From the NCBI GenBank assembly GCA_013298265.1, contig JAAFHE010000044.1, forward strand, positions 1-12,107: 12,107 nucleotides of DNA. Direction: 5' to 3'. The notes beneath the pieces are model-generated. The model had not been told where the DNA came from, ran no database searches, and saw nothing but the letters and a program-made list of their open reading frames with translations. This DNA comes from Lysobacterales bacterium (GTDB lineage: Bacteria; Pseudomonadota; Gammaproteobacteria; Xanthomonadales; Rhodanobacteraceae). Below, in pieces: positions 1-6,606 of the stretch (positions are counted from its first letter, which is position 1; every line of letters begins with the position of its first letter). The position numbers and the translations under genes are program-made.

Positions 1-1185
1 CGGTGCGGCACCGGCAGGCGCTGTGGCGGGTGGCGCGATCGGCGCCGGGCGCGGCGGCGATGCTGTTGCGCGCGCAGGCGGTGGTGCAGGAGCTGGCACC
101 GGACGCACGGCGGCCGGTGGCGGCGGTTCGATCATCGGCAGGTTGTCGAAGGTCGTGATCGCCATGGCCGGATCGAGGGCCGGTCCTGATTCGAGCAGAT
201 CCGCCATCATCCGTTCCGCCGCAGCGACCGAACTCGCCGGTGCCGGCGCCGATGCCGGAGGCAGGACGCCCGGCTGCGGCGGCAAACGCGGCGGGGACGC
301 CGGCGGTATCGCATAGGTCGCCGCGGGAGTCGCCGCCGGCGTTGCGGGTGCGATGCCACCTTCCGGCGCCAGCGACGGCAGCACGAACAGGGAGTCGATC
401 TCGAGGCCGTGGTCGAGCGAGACGCTGGCGACGCTGTCGTCGCCGCCGATCTTCAGCATCTCCAGCGGATCGAGCGGATTGCGGTTGGTGTCGAGTGCGC
501 GCTGGCGCTGGCGGGCTTCGTCGTCCGGCTCGGCCAGCACATCGTTCCCGAGCGTCTGCAGCTCCGAAAACATGTCGCGTACGGCAGCCTTCTCGCTGAG
601 GTCCTCGATGACGACGTCACCGACCGGCAGCCCATAGGCTGGCGCCGGCATCGGCGGCGAGAACACATCGAAATCGTCGGGGATGGTCTGTACCGGGCGC
701 GGCCGCGTTGCCATCGGGCTGGCCGCAGGCACCGGCGCGGCACGCGGCGGCGCAGTTCTTGCGGGCGCGGCGAACGGTGCAGTGGCCGGCGGCGTCACCC
801 TTGGCGCGGACACCTCGGCCGGGGGCGGCGGCAGTATTGCCGCTGGCGCGGCGGGCAGGCTCGCCGGACGCAGTCCGAGCACATAGCGGCCGACCAGCAA
901 CTGATCCGACGGACTCAGCGTGCAACTGCGTCCGGGCGCCAGTTCGTTGCCGTTGATGAACAGCGAACTGCTGCTGCTGAGGTTGCTGATGTCGACGGTT
1001 CCGCCCGGACCCATGCTCAGACGCGCCTGGTGGCGCGAGATCAGGCGTTCCGGATCGTTCAACGACAGATCGTTGTCGCTGCCGCGACCGATAGTGATCG
1101 GCGCATCGAGCGCGCGGCTCAGCGGCGCGGCCAACGTCTGGCCGTTATATGACAGCACCACGAGTTCAAGCCTGACCGCCGACAT
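1..1185 (-). CDS. tagH: TagH/Fha-type T6SS FHA-domain protein (C-terminus cut by window edge)
   Basis: The minus-strand frame is open from the ATG at 1185 to base 1, giving 395 residues without a stop. An FHA domain fills roughly residues 5-105 and keeps every signature residue of a phosphothreonine-binding site: G33-R34, S36, S50-R51-H52, N68 and N78-G79. After it comes a Pro/Ala-rich linker with islands typical of TagH proteins: IPDDFDVF at 168-175, NPLDPLEML from 236, and an acidic DHGLEIDSLF stretch near 258-267. A strong GAGGGAG ribosome binding site (1197 down to 1191) lies 5 nt before the start. In P. aeruginosa the homologue Fha1 is phosphorylated and binds phospho-PpkA to activate T6SS assembly in the cytoplasm. 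Divergent placement next to the T6SS genes fits that role, and the large kinase gene across the intergenic region is the obvious partner. The conserved C-terminal TagH domain should lie beyond the window. TagH identity is well supported; the regulatory role is inferred from the family. Confidence 0.9.
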   Translation of the reverse strand, partial: MSAVRLELVVLSYNGQTLAAPLSRALDAPITIGRGSDNDLSLNDPERLISRHQARLSMGPGGTVDISNLSSSSSLFINGNELAPGRSCTLSPSDQLLVGRYVLGLRPASLPAAPAAILPPPPAEVSAPRVTPPATAPFAAPARTAPPRAAPVPAASPMATRPRPVQTIPDDFDVFSPPMPAPAYGLPVGDVVIEDLSEKAAVRDMFSELQTLGNDVLAEPDDEARQRQRALDTNRNPLDPLEMLKIGGDDSVASVSLDHGLEIDSLFVLPSLAPEGGIAPATPAATPAATYAIPPASPPRLPPQPGVLPPASAPAPASSVAAAERMMADLLESGPALDPAMAITTFDNLPMIEPPPPAAVRPVPAPAPPPARATASPPRPAPIAPPATAPAGAAP

Positions 1186-1288
1186 TCACGCTCCCTCGTG
1201 CGCGCCCGATGTGTTTCGGATCCTGCGGCGCTTGTCTGTCGCGCTACACGTCGCTGCGGAACCCGTCCGTGCGCACACGGTCAAGCCC

Positions 1289-1300
1289 TCAAAATTTTGA
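1289..1300. promoter_or_regulatory. 12-bp perfect palindrome TCAAAATTTTGA
   Basis: The sequence is a perfect twofold-symmetric, A/T-rich block in otherwise G/C-rich DNA, about 100 bp upstream of the tagH start. Its size and symmetry are compatible with a dimeric regulator site, or simply with an easily melted promoter region. No regulator can be named. Confidence 0.3.
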
Positions 1301-1490
1301 AGCTATCAAAACGCATCCGGCTTCGCAAACGCGCACGCTTCGTTGCAGTGTACGTGTATGGCGCGTCATCGACACGCATGATCCAACACGCCGAGATGTC
1401 ATTGTCGCGTAGCGCGCGGCAGCTAGGCTCGAACCAGGAACTGCGCGACTGATGCGGCCCACGCGCTCGCGCGAAAAGCTACAGAGCTAA

Positions 1491-1527
1491 ACTGCGCAGT
1501 CGTGCGTCCGCGCCAAACTAACGACTG
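1491..1527. promoter_or_regulatory. Palindrome ACTGCGCAGT overlapping an inverted repeat CAGTCGT/ACGACTG
   Basis: A perfect 10-bp palindrome at 1491-1500 overlaps the left arm (1497-1503) of a 7-bp perfect inverted repeat whose right arm is 1521-1527, with 17 nt between the arms. A related ACTGCGC occurs again at 1440-1446. Repeated symmetric half-sites in a divergent promoter region suggest an operator, but the arms are short and chance matches are possible. Confidence 0.25.
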
Positions 1528-1606
1528 GATCACATATCGTTTATGCAGTATTGCGGCGCAGGGTCGATGAGATATGGATGCGGGTCACAAAGGCCAAACC
1601 TGCTCT

Positions 1607-1635
1607 TTGCACTACGCTTTCATTTCGCCTAAATT
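1607..1635 (+). promoter_or_regulatory. Candidate sigma-70-like promoter for the kinase gene
   Basis: TTGCAC (1607-1612) and TAAATT (1630-1635) are separated by exactly 17 bp. They match the consensus hexamers at 3 and 4 of 6 positions. A start about 7 nt downstream would leave a leader of roughly 27 nt before the ATG at 1669. The spacing is right but the hexamers are weak, so this is a tentative call. Confidence 0.35.
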
Positions 1636-1668
1636 GCATACGACGCCCTCCCTCTCCGATTCGCAGGC

Positions 1669-4600
1669 ATGGACGCAACTGTAAATACGCGCGTCACACC
1701 TATTATTTCCGGCAAAGGCCTGCAGTCGGACCTGGCTCCGGGAAATGCGCTCGTCGCGGGCATGCGCCTGCGCGAGTTCGAGATCATCGAGACGCTTGGT
1801 GAAGGCGGCTTCAGCATTGTCTACGGCGCGCGCGATCTGCAGCTCATGCGCGACGTCGCGATCAAGGAATACATCCCGATCTCGCTGGCGGGTCGTGTCG
1901 CTACGACCACGGTGCGCATCCGTTCGGAACACAACCGCGAAACCTTCGAGGCCGGCCTCAACGGCTTCATCAACGAGGCACGCCTGCTCGCCCAGTTCAA
2001 GCATCCGGGCCTGGTCGAGGTGCTGCAGTTCTGGGAAGAAAACGGCACGGCCTACATGGTCATGCCGCGCTATACCGGCAAGACCTTGCGTTCGGTGCTC
2101 AAGGAAATGGGAGGGCAGGGCGACGAGCCCTGGCTGCGCGGCATCGTTGCGCCGGTGCTCGACGTGCTGGACCTGCTGCATTCGCGCAACGTGTTCCATC
2201 GCGACATCGCGCCTGACAACATCCTTATAAAGAACGACGGTACACCGGTGTTGCTGGACCTGGGTTCTGCGCGCGAAGTCGTGACCGGCCTGCAGAAAGC
2301 GATCACCGTCGTCGTCAAGCCGGGTTACGCGCCGATCGAACAGTATTCCAGCGATTTTGCGCTGCCGCAGGGGCCGTGGACCGACGTCTACGCGGTCGGC
2401 GCGCTGCTGCACTTCGCGATCGTCGGCTGTCCGCCGCCGGCATCGATCTCGCGCATCATGAAGGACTCGCTGCAGCCGCTGGCGTCAGCCGGTCTCAGCG
2501 GCTACTCGCGCGAATTCCTCACTGCGATAGACCGCGCGCTCGCGCTTCAGCCGGGCGACCGGCCCCAGTCGATCGCCGAGCTGCGCGACCTGCTGCGTGT
2601 GACCGAGAACGACCGCACGATCATCAATCTCGCGCCGTCGCCGCCGATTCCGCCGGCGGTGACTGCTGCAGCACCAGCGGCTGCGGCGGCACCGTCCGTC
2701 ATCGAGCCCGTCGCGCCGGATATCGATCTGCCGGGCAGCGAGGACGAGCGCACGGTCATCGTGTCGGCGCAGGAAGTCGCGGCGCTGGTCCAGCAGCTGG
2801 CCGGCGCGAAAGCCGCCGCCGCCGCTGCGAATGCTGCTGAAGCATTGCGCCGGAAAAGCGCCGATCCCGTCGTGCCGGCTGCGGCGCCTAGGACCGATGC
2901 GGCGGCGGTCGAGGTCGCCGTGGTCGCAGCGGTAGAAACGGCAGTCGAGCGCGCGCGCGAAACCACGGCGACCGCGCCGCTGGCCGCGCTTGAGCCGATT
3001 GTCGGCGACGCCGAGGCAGGTGCCGCGGCACCGTCCACGGCCGTCGTCGAGCCGGCGGTACCGCCGCCGCAGGCGATAGCGGCTCCTGTGATCGCGGAAG
3101 CACCGATCATCGCGGAGGTGGCGATCGAAATTCCTCCGCCAGACAGTGAGTCGTCCGAGGTGCTCGAACCGGTCGCGCCGTCGAGCTACGAGCTCACGCT
3201 CGAGCCGATGGTCAGGACTGAACCGGAGGCCGCTCCGGAGCCCGTCGTCGTCGCCGAACTGCGTATCGAGCCGGTCACACTGCCGCCGCCAGTGGTGCCG
3301 CCGCCTCCGGCCGCGGCTTCGAAACCCGCCGTGGGCATTCCACCGACCGCCGCCGACAGCGACGCGACGGTCGTGATGCCCGCGCCGCGGCACCTCGTCG
3401 ACGCGGCCAGGGCTGCCGGTGCGGGCGCGGGTAAACCAGCGTCCGAGCCTGTTGTCATGGTGGCCCCGACAGCGATAGCGGCGCCGGCGACGACGAGCGA
3501 CTCGACCGTCATCATGCCCGCGCCCGACGCGATCGCGTTGGCGCGCAGCGTGGCCGCGGCGGCTGCGCCGCCTGTCGCCGCGAACGCGAACGAACCGACC
3601 ATCATCCTGCCGTCGCCGGTCGTACTGGCTACGCCCGCGCCGGCGCTGCTCGATCTCGATCCACTCGCGCTGGTGCCCAAGCAGGAGCAGCCACCCGCGA
3701 ACAGTTTTCCGGAAATGGAAGATTTACTGTCGGGTCGTCTGGCGACGGACTCGCGCCCGGTCGCTGTGCCGGCGATCCATGCGCCGGCACGCGCGGATCT
3801 CGGCGACAGGCCCGCGGTGGCGGCATCCGCCGCATCGGCACGGCCCTGGCTGCTGCCGGCGGCGGGTGGTGCCGCTCTGGTCATTCTTGCCACGATACTG
3901 ACCTGGTACCTGAGTTCGGGCAGCGAAGCGCCGGTGCCGCCGCCGATCGTGGCCGAAGCGCCGGTGGCGCCAGCGGCAGTCAGCGAAACCACGACTACGC
4001 CGGCACCGTCAGCAGCGATTGATCCGCTCCTGCCGCCGTCGACCGATCCGGGCGCGATTGCCGCGACGACCGACTCCGCCGCGCTCCCGACGCTGCCGGA
4101 ACCCGGCACCGCCGTTGCCCCGGCGCCCAGCGATGCGGCCGTGAGCGCCGACGGTACGCCTGTCGCGGGCATTGATCCGGGCCAGGTGCTGGCACCGCTG
4201 AATGCACCGGCCGAAACCACCTCGGCCGGCTTCGAAAGCCCAGGCCAGACCATCGCGCCTGCCGTCACCCCGCCGCCTGCTGTCGTCGAAACCCCGCCAC
4301 CTGTGCCGTCGACCCCGCCGGTTGCGGTCGCGAGCGTCGACACAGTCAGGACCGTCGATCTGACCAGCAACGCGTCGCCGCGCAGCGACGAGGTCTCCAG
4401 CCGTCCGCGTGAAAACACCGGTCGCCCCAAGCGCGAAGCCAAGGCCACATCGGCGACAACGGGAAATGTCAAACTCAGCGTCCAGCCCTGGGGAGAAGTG
4501 TGGATCAACGGGAGCCTCAAGGGGGTAAGCCCGCCGATGCGTTTCCTCCAGCTCGAACCCGGCACCTACAACGTGGAACTGCGCAACCCGGGCCTGCAGT

Positions 4601-4689
4601 CGCTGCGCCGCCAGCTCACCGTGACGGCAGGTCAGCCGGCCGCGATCGAGCATCGCTTTCAGCCTGCCGGAGGCGGAGCTGCCCAGTAA
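1669..4689 (+). CDS. Transmembrane Ser/Thr protein kinase, PpkA-like, with PEGA-type C-terminus
   Basis: This 1006-residue protein begins with a Ser/Thr kinase domain (about residues 36-310). Visible elements are the glycine loop GEGGFSIV (44-51), ATP lysine K66, helix-C glutamate E103, catalytic loop HRDIAPDN (177-184), DLG in place of DFG (197-199), GYAPIEQY (219-226), D239 and R298. A long Ala/Pro linker follows, then one transmembrane helix (about 727-748), a presumably periplasmic Pro/Thr-rich stretch and a PEGA-like beta domain (about 934-1000, with GEVWINGSLKG). The linker holds five [DE]-x-T-[VI]-[VI] motifs at T317, T362, T567, T613 and T644. By context it should phosphorylate T6SS regulators such as the FHA protein encoded divergently. 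Pseudomonas PpkA carries a von Willebrand domain at its C-terminus, so this is a variant. The start lacks a clear ribosome site; a stop at 1630 rules out anything longer, and Met32 is the next in-frame alternative. Kinase identity is certain; targets are inferred. Confidence 0.92.
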   Translation: MDATVNTRVTPIISGKGLQSDLAPGNALVAGMRLREFEIIETLGEGGFSIVYGARDLQLMRDVAIKEYIPISLAGRVATTTVRIRSEHNRETFEAGLNGFINEARLLAQFKHPGLVEVLQFWEENGTAYMVMPRYTGKTLRSVLKEMGGQGDEPWLRGIVAPVLDVLDLLHSRNVFHRDIAPDNILIKNDGTPVLLDLGSAREVVTGLQKAITVVVKPGYAPIEQYSSDFALPQGPWTDVYAVGALLHFAIVGCPPPASISRIMKDSLQPLASAGLSGYSREFLTAIDRALALQPGDRPQSIAELRDLLRVTENDRTIINLAPSPPIPPAVTAAAPAAAAAPSVIEPVAPDIDLPGSEDERTVIVSAQEVAALVQQLAGAKAAAAAANAAEALRRKSADPVVPAAAPRTDAAAVEVAVVAAVETAVERARETTATAPLAALEPIVGDAEAGAAAPSTAVVEPAVPPPQAIAAPVIAEAPIIAEVAIEIPPPDSESSEVLEPVAPSSYELTLEPMVRTEPEAAPEPVVVAELRIEPVTLPPPVVPPPPAAASKPAVGIPPTAADSDATVVMPAPRHLVDAARAAGAGAGKPASEPVVMVAPTAIAAPATTSDSTVIMPAPDAIALARSVAAAAAPPVAANANEPTIILPSPVVLATPAPALLDLDPLALVPKQEQPPANSFPEMEDLLSGRLATDSRPVAVPAIHAPARADLGDRPAVAASAASARPWLLPAAGGAALVILATILTWYLSSGSEAPVPPPIVAEAPVAPAAVSETTTTPAPSAAIDPLLPPSTDPGAIAATTDSAALPTLPEPGTAVAPAPSDAAVSADGTPVAGIDPGQVLAPLNAPAETTSAGFESPGQTIAPAVTPPPAVVETPPPVPSTPPVAVASVDTVRTVDLTSNASPRSDEVSSRPRENTGRPKREAKATSATTGNVKLSVQPWGEVWINGSLKGVSPPMRFLQLEPGTYNVELRNPGLQSLRRQLTVTAGQPAAIEHRFQPAGGGAAQ

Positions 4690-4906
4690 TTTGGCTCGAC
4701 CGTTTCTGCCGGTAGCGGAACAGGATGTCGGGGGCACCTGTCAGTACGACCCAGCCGGTGAACCTGCCGGCAAGCCGCTGCGTCATTGCGGTGGGCAGAA
4801 GGCACGATCGGTCGTGACGAGGCGACGGCGTGAGAATGGCGGGTCAGTCGACCGACTGATCGGCGAGGCGTCGATCAACACAATGACATCGAACAGGGGA
4901 ACGTCA
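4690..4906 (+). other. 217-bp spacer with two short hairpins before the lipoprotein gene
   Basis: No gene is supported here. One frame is open from an ATG at 4691 into the lipoprotein, but it has no ribosome site and would put about 72 hydrophilic residues before the signal peptide. Two hairpins are visible: CACGA/TCGTG around loop TCGG (4803-4816), and TCAGTC/GACTGA around loop GACC (4844-4859), the latter extendable by a G-T and a G-C pair. Neither is followed by a T run, so they do not look like intrinsic terminators. Transcription may therefore continue from the kinase gene. Confidence 0.4.
4895..4900 (+). promoter_or_regulatory. Ribosome binding site deciding the GTG start of tssQ
   Basis: AGGGGA lies 6 nt upstream of the GTG at 4907. 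The only other plausible start, ATG at 4883, has at best a GAGG about 14 nt away. This favours the GTG, which also gives a signal peptide of normal length. Confidence 0.6.
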
Positions 4907-5356
4907 GTGGTCACCAAGGATTTCGTCGATTCGTTCCGCCGCGTCACCAGGCTCGGACTGGTGCTGGCATTCGCGGCTTTTCTCGGCGCCTGCGCAGCGA
5001 ACAAGCCCAAACCTGCGCCGCCGCCGCCGCCGGATCCGGCTGAGGTGGCTCGCCAGCAGGCCGAGGTGCGCGGCCAGGAAATGCTCGCCAAGGGGATTGG
5101 TGAATACGAGGCCGGTTCCTATGCCCAGGCCGAGGCCACGCTGCTGTCGCCCGACATCTGGGCCGCCAGCGACCGGATCAAGACCGATGCACTCAAGCAT
5201 CTTGCGTTCACCTATTGCGTCAGCGAACGGCCGGCGCTCTGCCGCCAGTCGTTCGAGCGCGCCTTGCAGCTGAACCCGGATTTTGATCTCACGGCGGCGG
5301 AGCACAACCATCCGCTCTGGGGTCCGCAATTCAAGAATGCGAAAAATGCGCAGTAG
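4907..5356 (+). CDS. tssQ: T6SS-associated TPR-like lipoprotein, TssQ family
   Basis: From the GTG start the product is 149 residues. It opens with a lipoprotein signal peptide: basic residues (R11, R12, R15), a hydrophobic core (about 16-26) and the lipobox LGAC with lipidated C29. Alanine at +2 predicts outer-membrane sorting. A proline-rich spacer (34-44) leads to a TPR-like alpha-helical domain: an EYEAGSYAQAEATL helix pair, then ALKHLAFTYCVSE, CRQSFERALQLNPDFDL and a closing HPLWGPQF. That arrangement matches, from memory, lipoproteins annotated as the TssQ family within T6SS loci. It is not TssJ, which is a beta-sandwich. It lies 63 nt upstream of tssA on the same strand, so it is probably co-transcribed. 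Its exact job is unknown to me; a helper role for the membrane complex or cell wall is only a guess. Two cysteines, in FTYCVSE and LCRQSF, could form a disulfide. Confidence 0.75.
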   Translation: MVTKDFVDSFRRVTRLGLVLAFAAFLGACAANKPKPAPPPPPDPAEVARQQAEVRGQEMLAKGIGEYEAGSYAQAEATLLSPDIWAASDRIKTDALKHLAFTYCVSERPALCRQSFERALQLNPDFDLTAAEHNHPLWGPQFKNAKNAQ

Positions 5357-5401
5357 CAGCGGTCGCTAGACCGCTGCGCGGCTTCGCCGCCGCGCGGCGG
5401 C
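5357..5401 (+). other. Hairpin cluster between tssQ and tssA
   Basis: Directly after the tssQ stop codon is a perfect 8-bp hairpin, CAGCGGTC/GACCGCTG with loop GCTA (5357-5376). It is followed by GCGGC/GCCGC with loop TTC (5378-5390), which competes with GCCGCC/GGCGGC around loop GCGC (5386-5401). No T tract follows. These could slow transcription, protect the tssQ 3' end or mark an RNA processing site ahead of the tssA ribosome site. Confidence 0.45.
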
Positions 5402-5419
5402 ACGAGAACAGGGGTCAAG

Positions 5420-6454
5420 ATGAGCTTTATCGATGTCGAATCGCTGCTCGCCCCGGTAGACGCCGATCGCGTCTGCGGGACCGAACTCGACTACGACGCG
5501 GACTACCTGACGCTGGAGCGCAGCGTCGAGGGTCAGCCCGAGCGTCAATACGGCGACACCGTCATTCCGGCCGAAGGGCCGGACTGGTCGCTGGTGTTGC
5601 GCCAGGCCAGCAGTCTGCTTGGCCGCAGCAAGGACTTTCGCCTCACTGTTTTCATCGCACGCGCGCTGACGCGCAAGCACGGACTCACCGGTGCGGCCGA
5701 GGGCATCAAGCTCACCCTCGAGCTGGCGCTGCGCCACTGGGCGGAGGCCTATCCGGCACTCACCGTCGACGGCGAGGACGATCCGCTGCCGCGCGGCAAC
5801 GCGCTCAGCGGCCTGGCTGCCGCCCGGGGGCTGCTCGGCGATCTGCGCGCGACAGCATTGCCGACGCGTCAGATGGGCTCGCTGGAACTGGGAATTCTGG
5901 AAAAAGTTGCCGCCGGTCGCGATGCTGCCGGCAGCGCGCCGATTGCGCGCCATCAGATCGAACCCCTGCTGCAGGAAGAGATAAGCCACGGCAATCCGCA
6001 CCTGGCGGCGCTGCTTGAGCTGCGCGCAGCGGCTCACGCGCTCGACGGCTTCTGCCGCGAGCAGATGGGTGCGAGTGAGGCGCCGGACCTGCAACTGCTG
6101 ACGGCCTGGATCGATCAGGTCTATCCGCCGCACCTGCAACGCAAGGCTGCCGCCGGTGATGTTTCGACGGCGACCGACGACACCGCGATGCCGCTGACGG
6201 ACGCCGTATCCGCGTCCGCTGGTGCCGTCGCGGGAGACGGTGTGCCACGCCGCGCGCTGACGCGCCAGGATGCTGTGCAGATGCTCGACGCCGTGTGCAA
6301 ATTCCTCGAGGAAACCGAGCCGGCCAACCCGGCGCCGCTGCTGATCCGGCGCGCGCGTGGCCTGATCGGCATGGATTTCCTGCAGATCCTGCGCGAACTC
6401 GCGCCCGACGGCCTGGCTCAGGCCGAGCTGCTGGCCGGCACGAACCGGAGCTGA
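5420..6454 (+). CDS. tssA: T6SS tail assembly protein TssA (ImpA N-terminal family)
   Basis: The 344-residue product has an ImpA_N domain over about residues 7-135. Typical elements are CGTELDYDADYLTLE (19-33), PDWSLVLRQASSLLGRSKD (54-72), the helix FRLTVFIARALTRKHGL and the HWAEAYPAL segment followed by DDPLPRGNAL. A variable middle separates it from a conserved C-terminal helical region (about 275-340, with RRALTRQDAVQML and LLIRRARGLIGMDFLQIL). The length equals that of the short TssA1 of P. aeruginosa HSI-I as I recall it. TssA proteins bind the baseplate and the distal end of the growing sheath and prime polymerisation in the cytoplasm. An AGGGG ribosome site (5410-5414) lies 5 nt before the ATG. 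Position directly ahead of tssB and tssC supports the call. Confidence 0.93.
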   Translation: MSFIDVESLLAPVDADRVCGTELDYDADYLTLERSVEGQPERQYGDTVIPAEGPDWSLVLRQASSLLGRSKDFRLTVFIARALTRKHGLTGAAEGIKLTLELALRHWAEAYPALTVDGEDDPLPRGNALSGLAAARGLLGDLRATALPTRQMGSLELGILEKVAAGRDAAGSAPIARHQIEPLLQEEISHGNPHLAALLELRAAAHALDGFCREQMGASEAPDLQLLTAWIDQVYPPHLQRKAAAGDVSTATDDTAMPLTDAVSASAGAVAGDGVPRRALTRQDAVQMLDAVCKFLEETEPANPAPLLIRRARGLIGMDFLQILRELAPDGLAQAELLAGTNRS

Positions 6455-6456
6455 CC

Positions 6457-6576
6457 ATGATCCCGTTGGCGTCAGGACCGCAAATTGACCTTCCAATGCC
6501 CGGCCTGGCTGCCATCAGGTCGCCGGCCCGTCCCTCGGCAGTCCGCGCTTGCCCGTGCTGCATGCAGACCCGATAG
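6457..6576 (+). CDS. Possible small ORF of 39 codons between tssA and tssB
   Basis: An ATG begins 2 nt after the tssA stop codon. It is preceded by GGAG (6447-6450) at an ideal 6-nt spacing, and the frame runs 39 codons to a TAG. The predicted peptide is unremarkable for most of its length and ends in a cysteine-rich tail, CPCCMQTR. It matches no family I know and shows no signal peptide or membrane helix. Third positions are less G/C-biased than in the flanking genes, which argues against long-term coding selection. It may be a real small protein, a leader for translational coupling to tssB, or chance. The stop lies 30 nt before tssB. Confidence 0.25.
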   Translation: MIPLASGPQIDLPMPGLAAIRSPARPSAVRACPCCMQTR

Positions 6577-6606
6577 AACTGTGGTGAATTCCAGGAGATT
6601 GCGCAG

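Larger units (their letters stand above)
1186..1668. promoter_or_regulatory. Divergent intergenic control region between tagH and the kinase gene
   Basis: This 483-bp region separates the two divergent transcripts. It is visibly richer in A/T than the flanking genes and has no convincing gene; short frames at 1198-1452 and 1209-1412 lack ribosome sites and recognisable protein features. It holds the tagH ribosome site at its left end, a 12-bp A/T palindrome (1289-1300), a 10-bp palindrome (1491-1500), a 7-bp inverted repeat (1497-1503 with 1521-1527) and a promoter-like element near the kinase start (1607-1635). Both T6SS halves are probably controlled from here. I see no clear sigma-54 element. 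Confidence 0.6.

Noticed and set aside
1423..1450. A tRNA T-arm-like string (GGTTCGAGCC on the minus strand) in the divergent region
   Set aside because: Only the loop resembles a tRNA. The T stem has a mismatch, and no acceptor, anticodon or D arm can be assembled around it.
1198..1452. Plus-strand frames of 67-84 codons in the intergenic region
   Set aside because: They have no ribosome site, unlikely composition and no recognisable protein feature, and they overlap the tagH leader and the palindromes.
3186..4565. Long antisense frame (459 codons) across the kinase gene, with another at 2485-3393
   Set aside because: They mirror the low-complexity Ala/Pro coding sequence in G/C-rich DNA. 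The sense strand has clear kinase, membrane and PEGA-like features, while the antisense products are Gly/Ala/Arg-rich with no domain.
4691..4906. An N-terminally extended lipoprotein starting at ATG 4691
   Set aside because: It would put about 72 polar residues before the signal peptide and lacks a ribosome site. The GTG at 4907 has AGGGGA at ideal spacing.
6549..6577. Promoter-like TTGCCC, 17 bp, GATAGA ahead of tssB
   Set aside because: The hexamers match consensus poorly and lie in an operon where read-through is expected; too weak to list.
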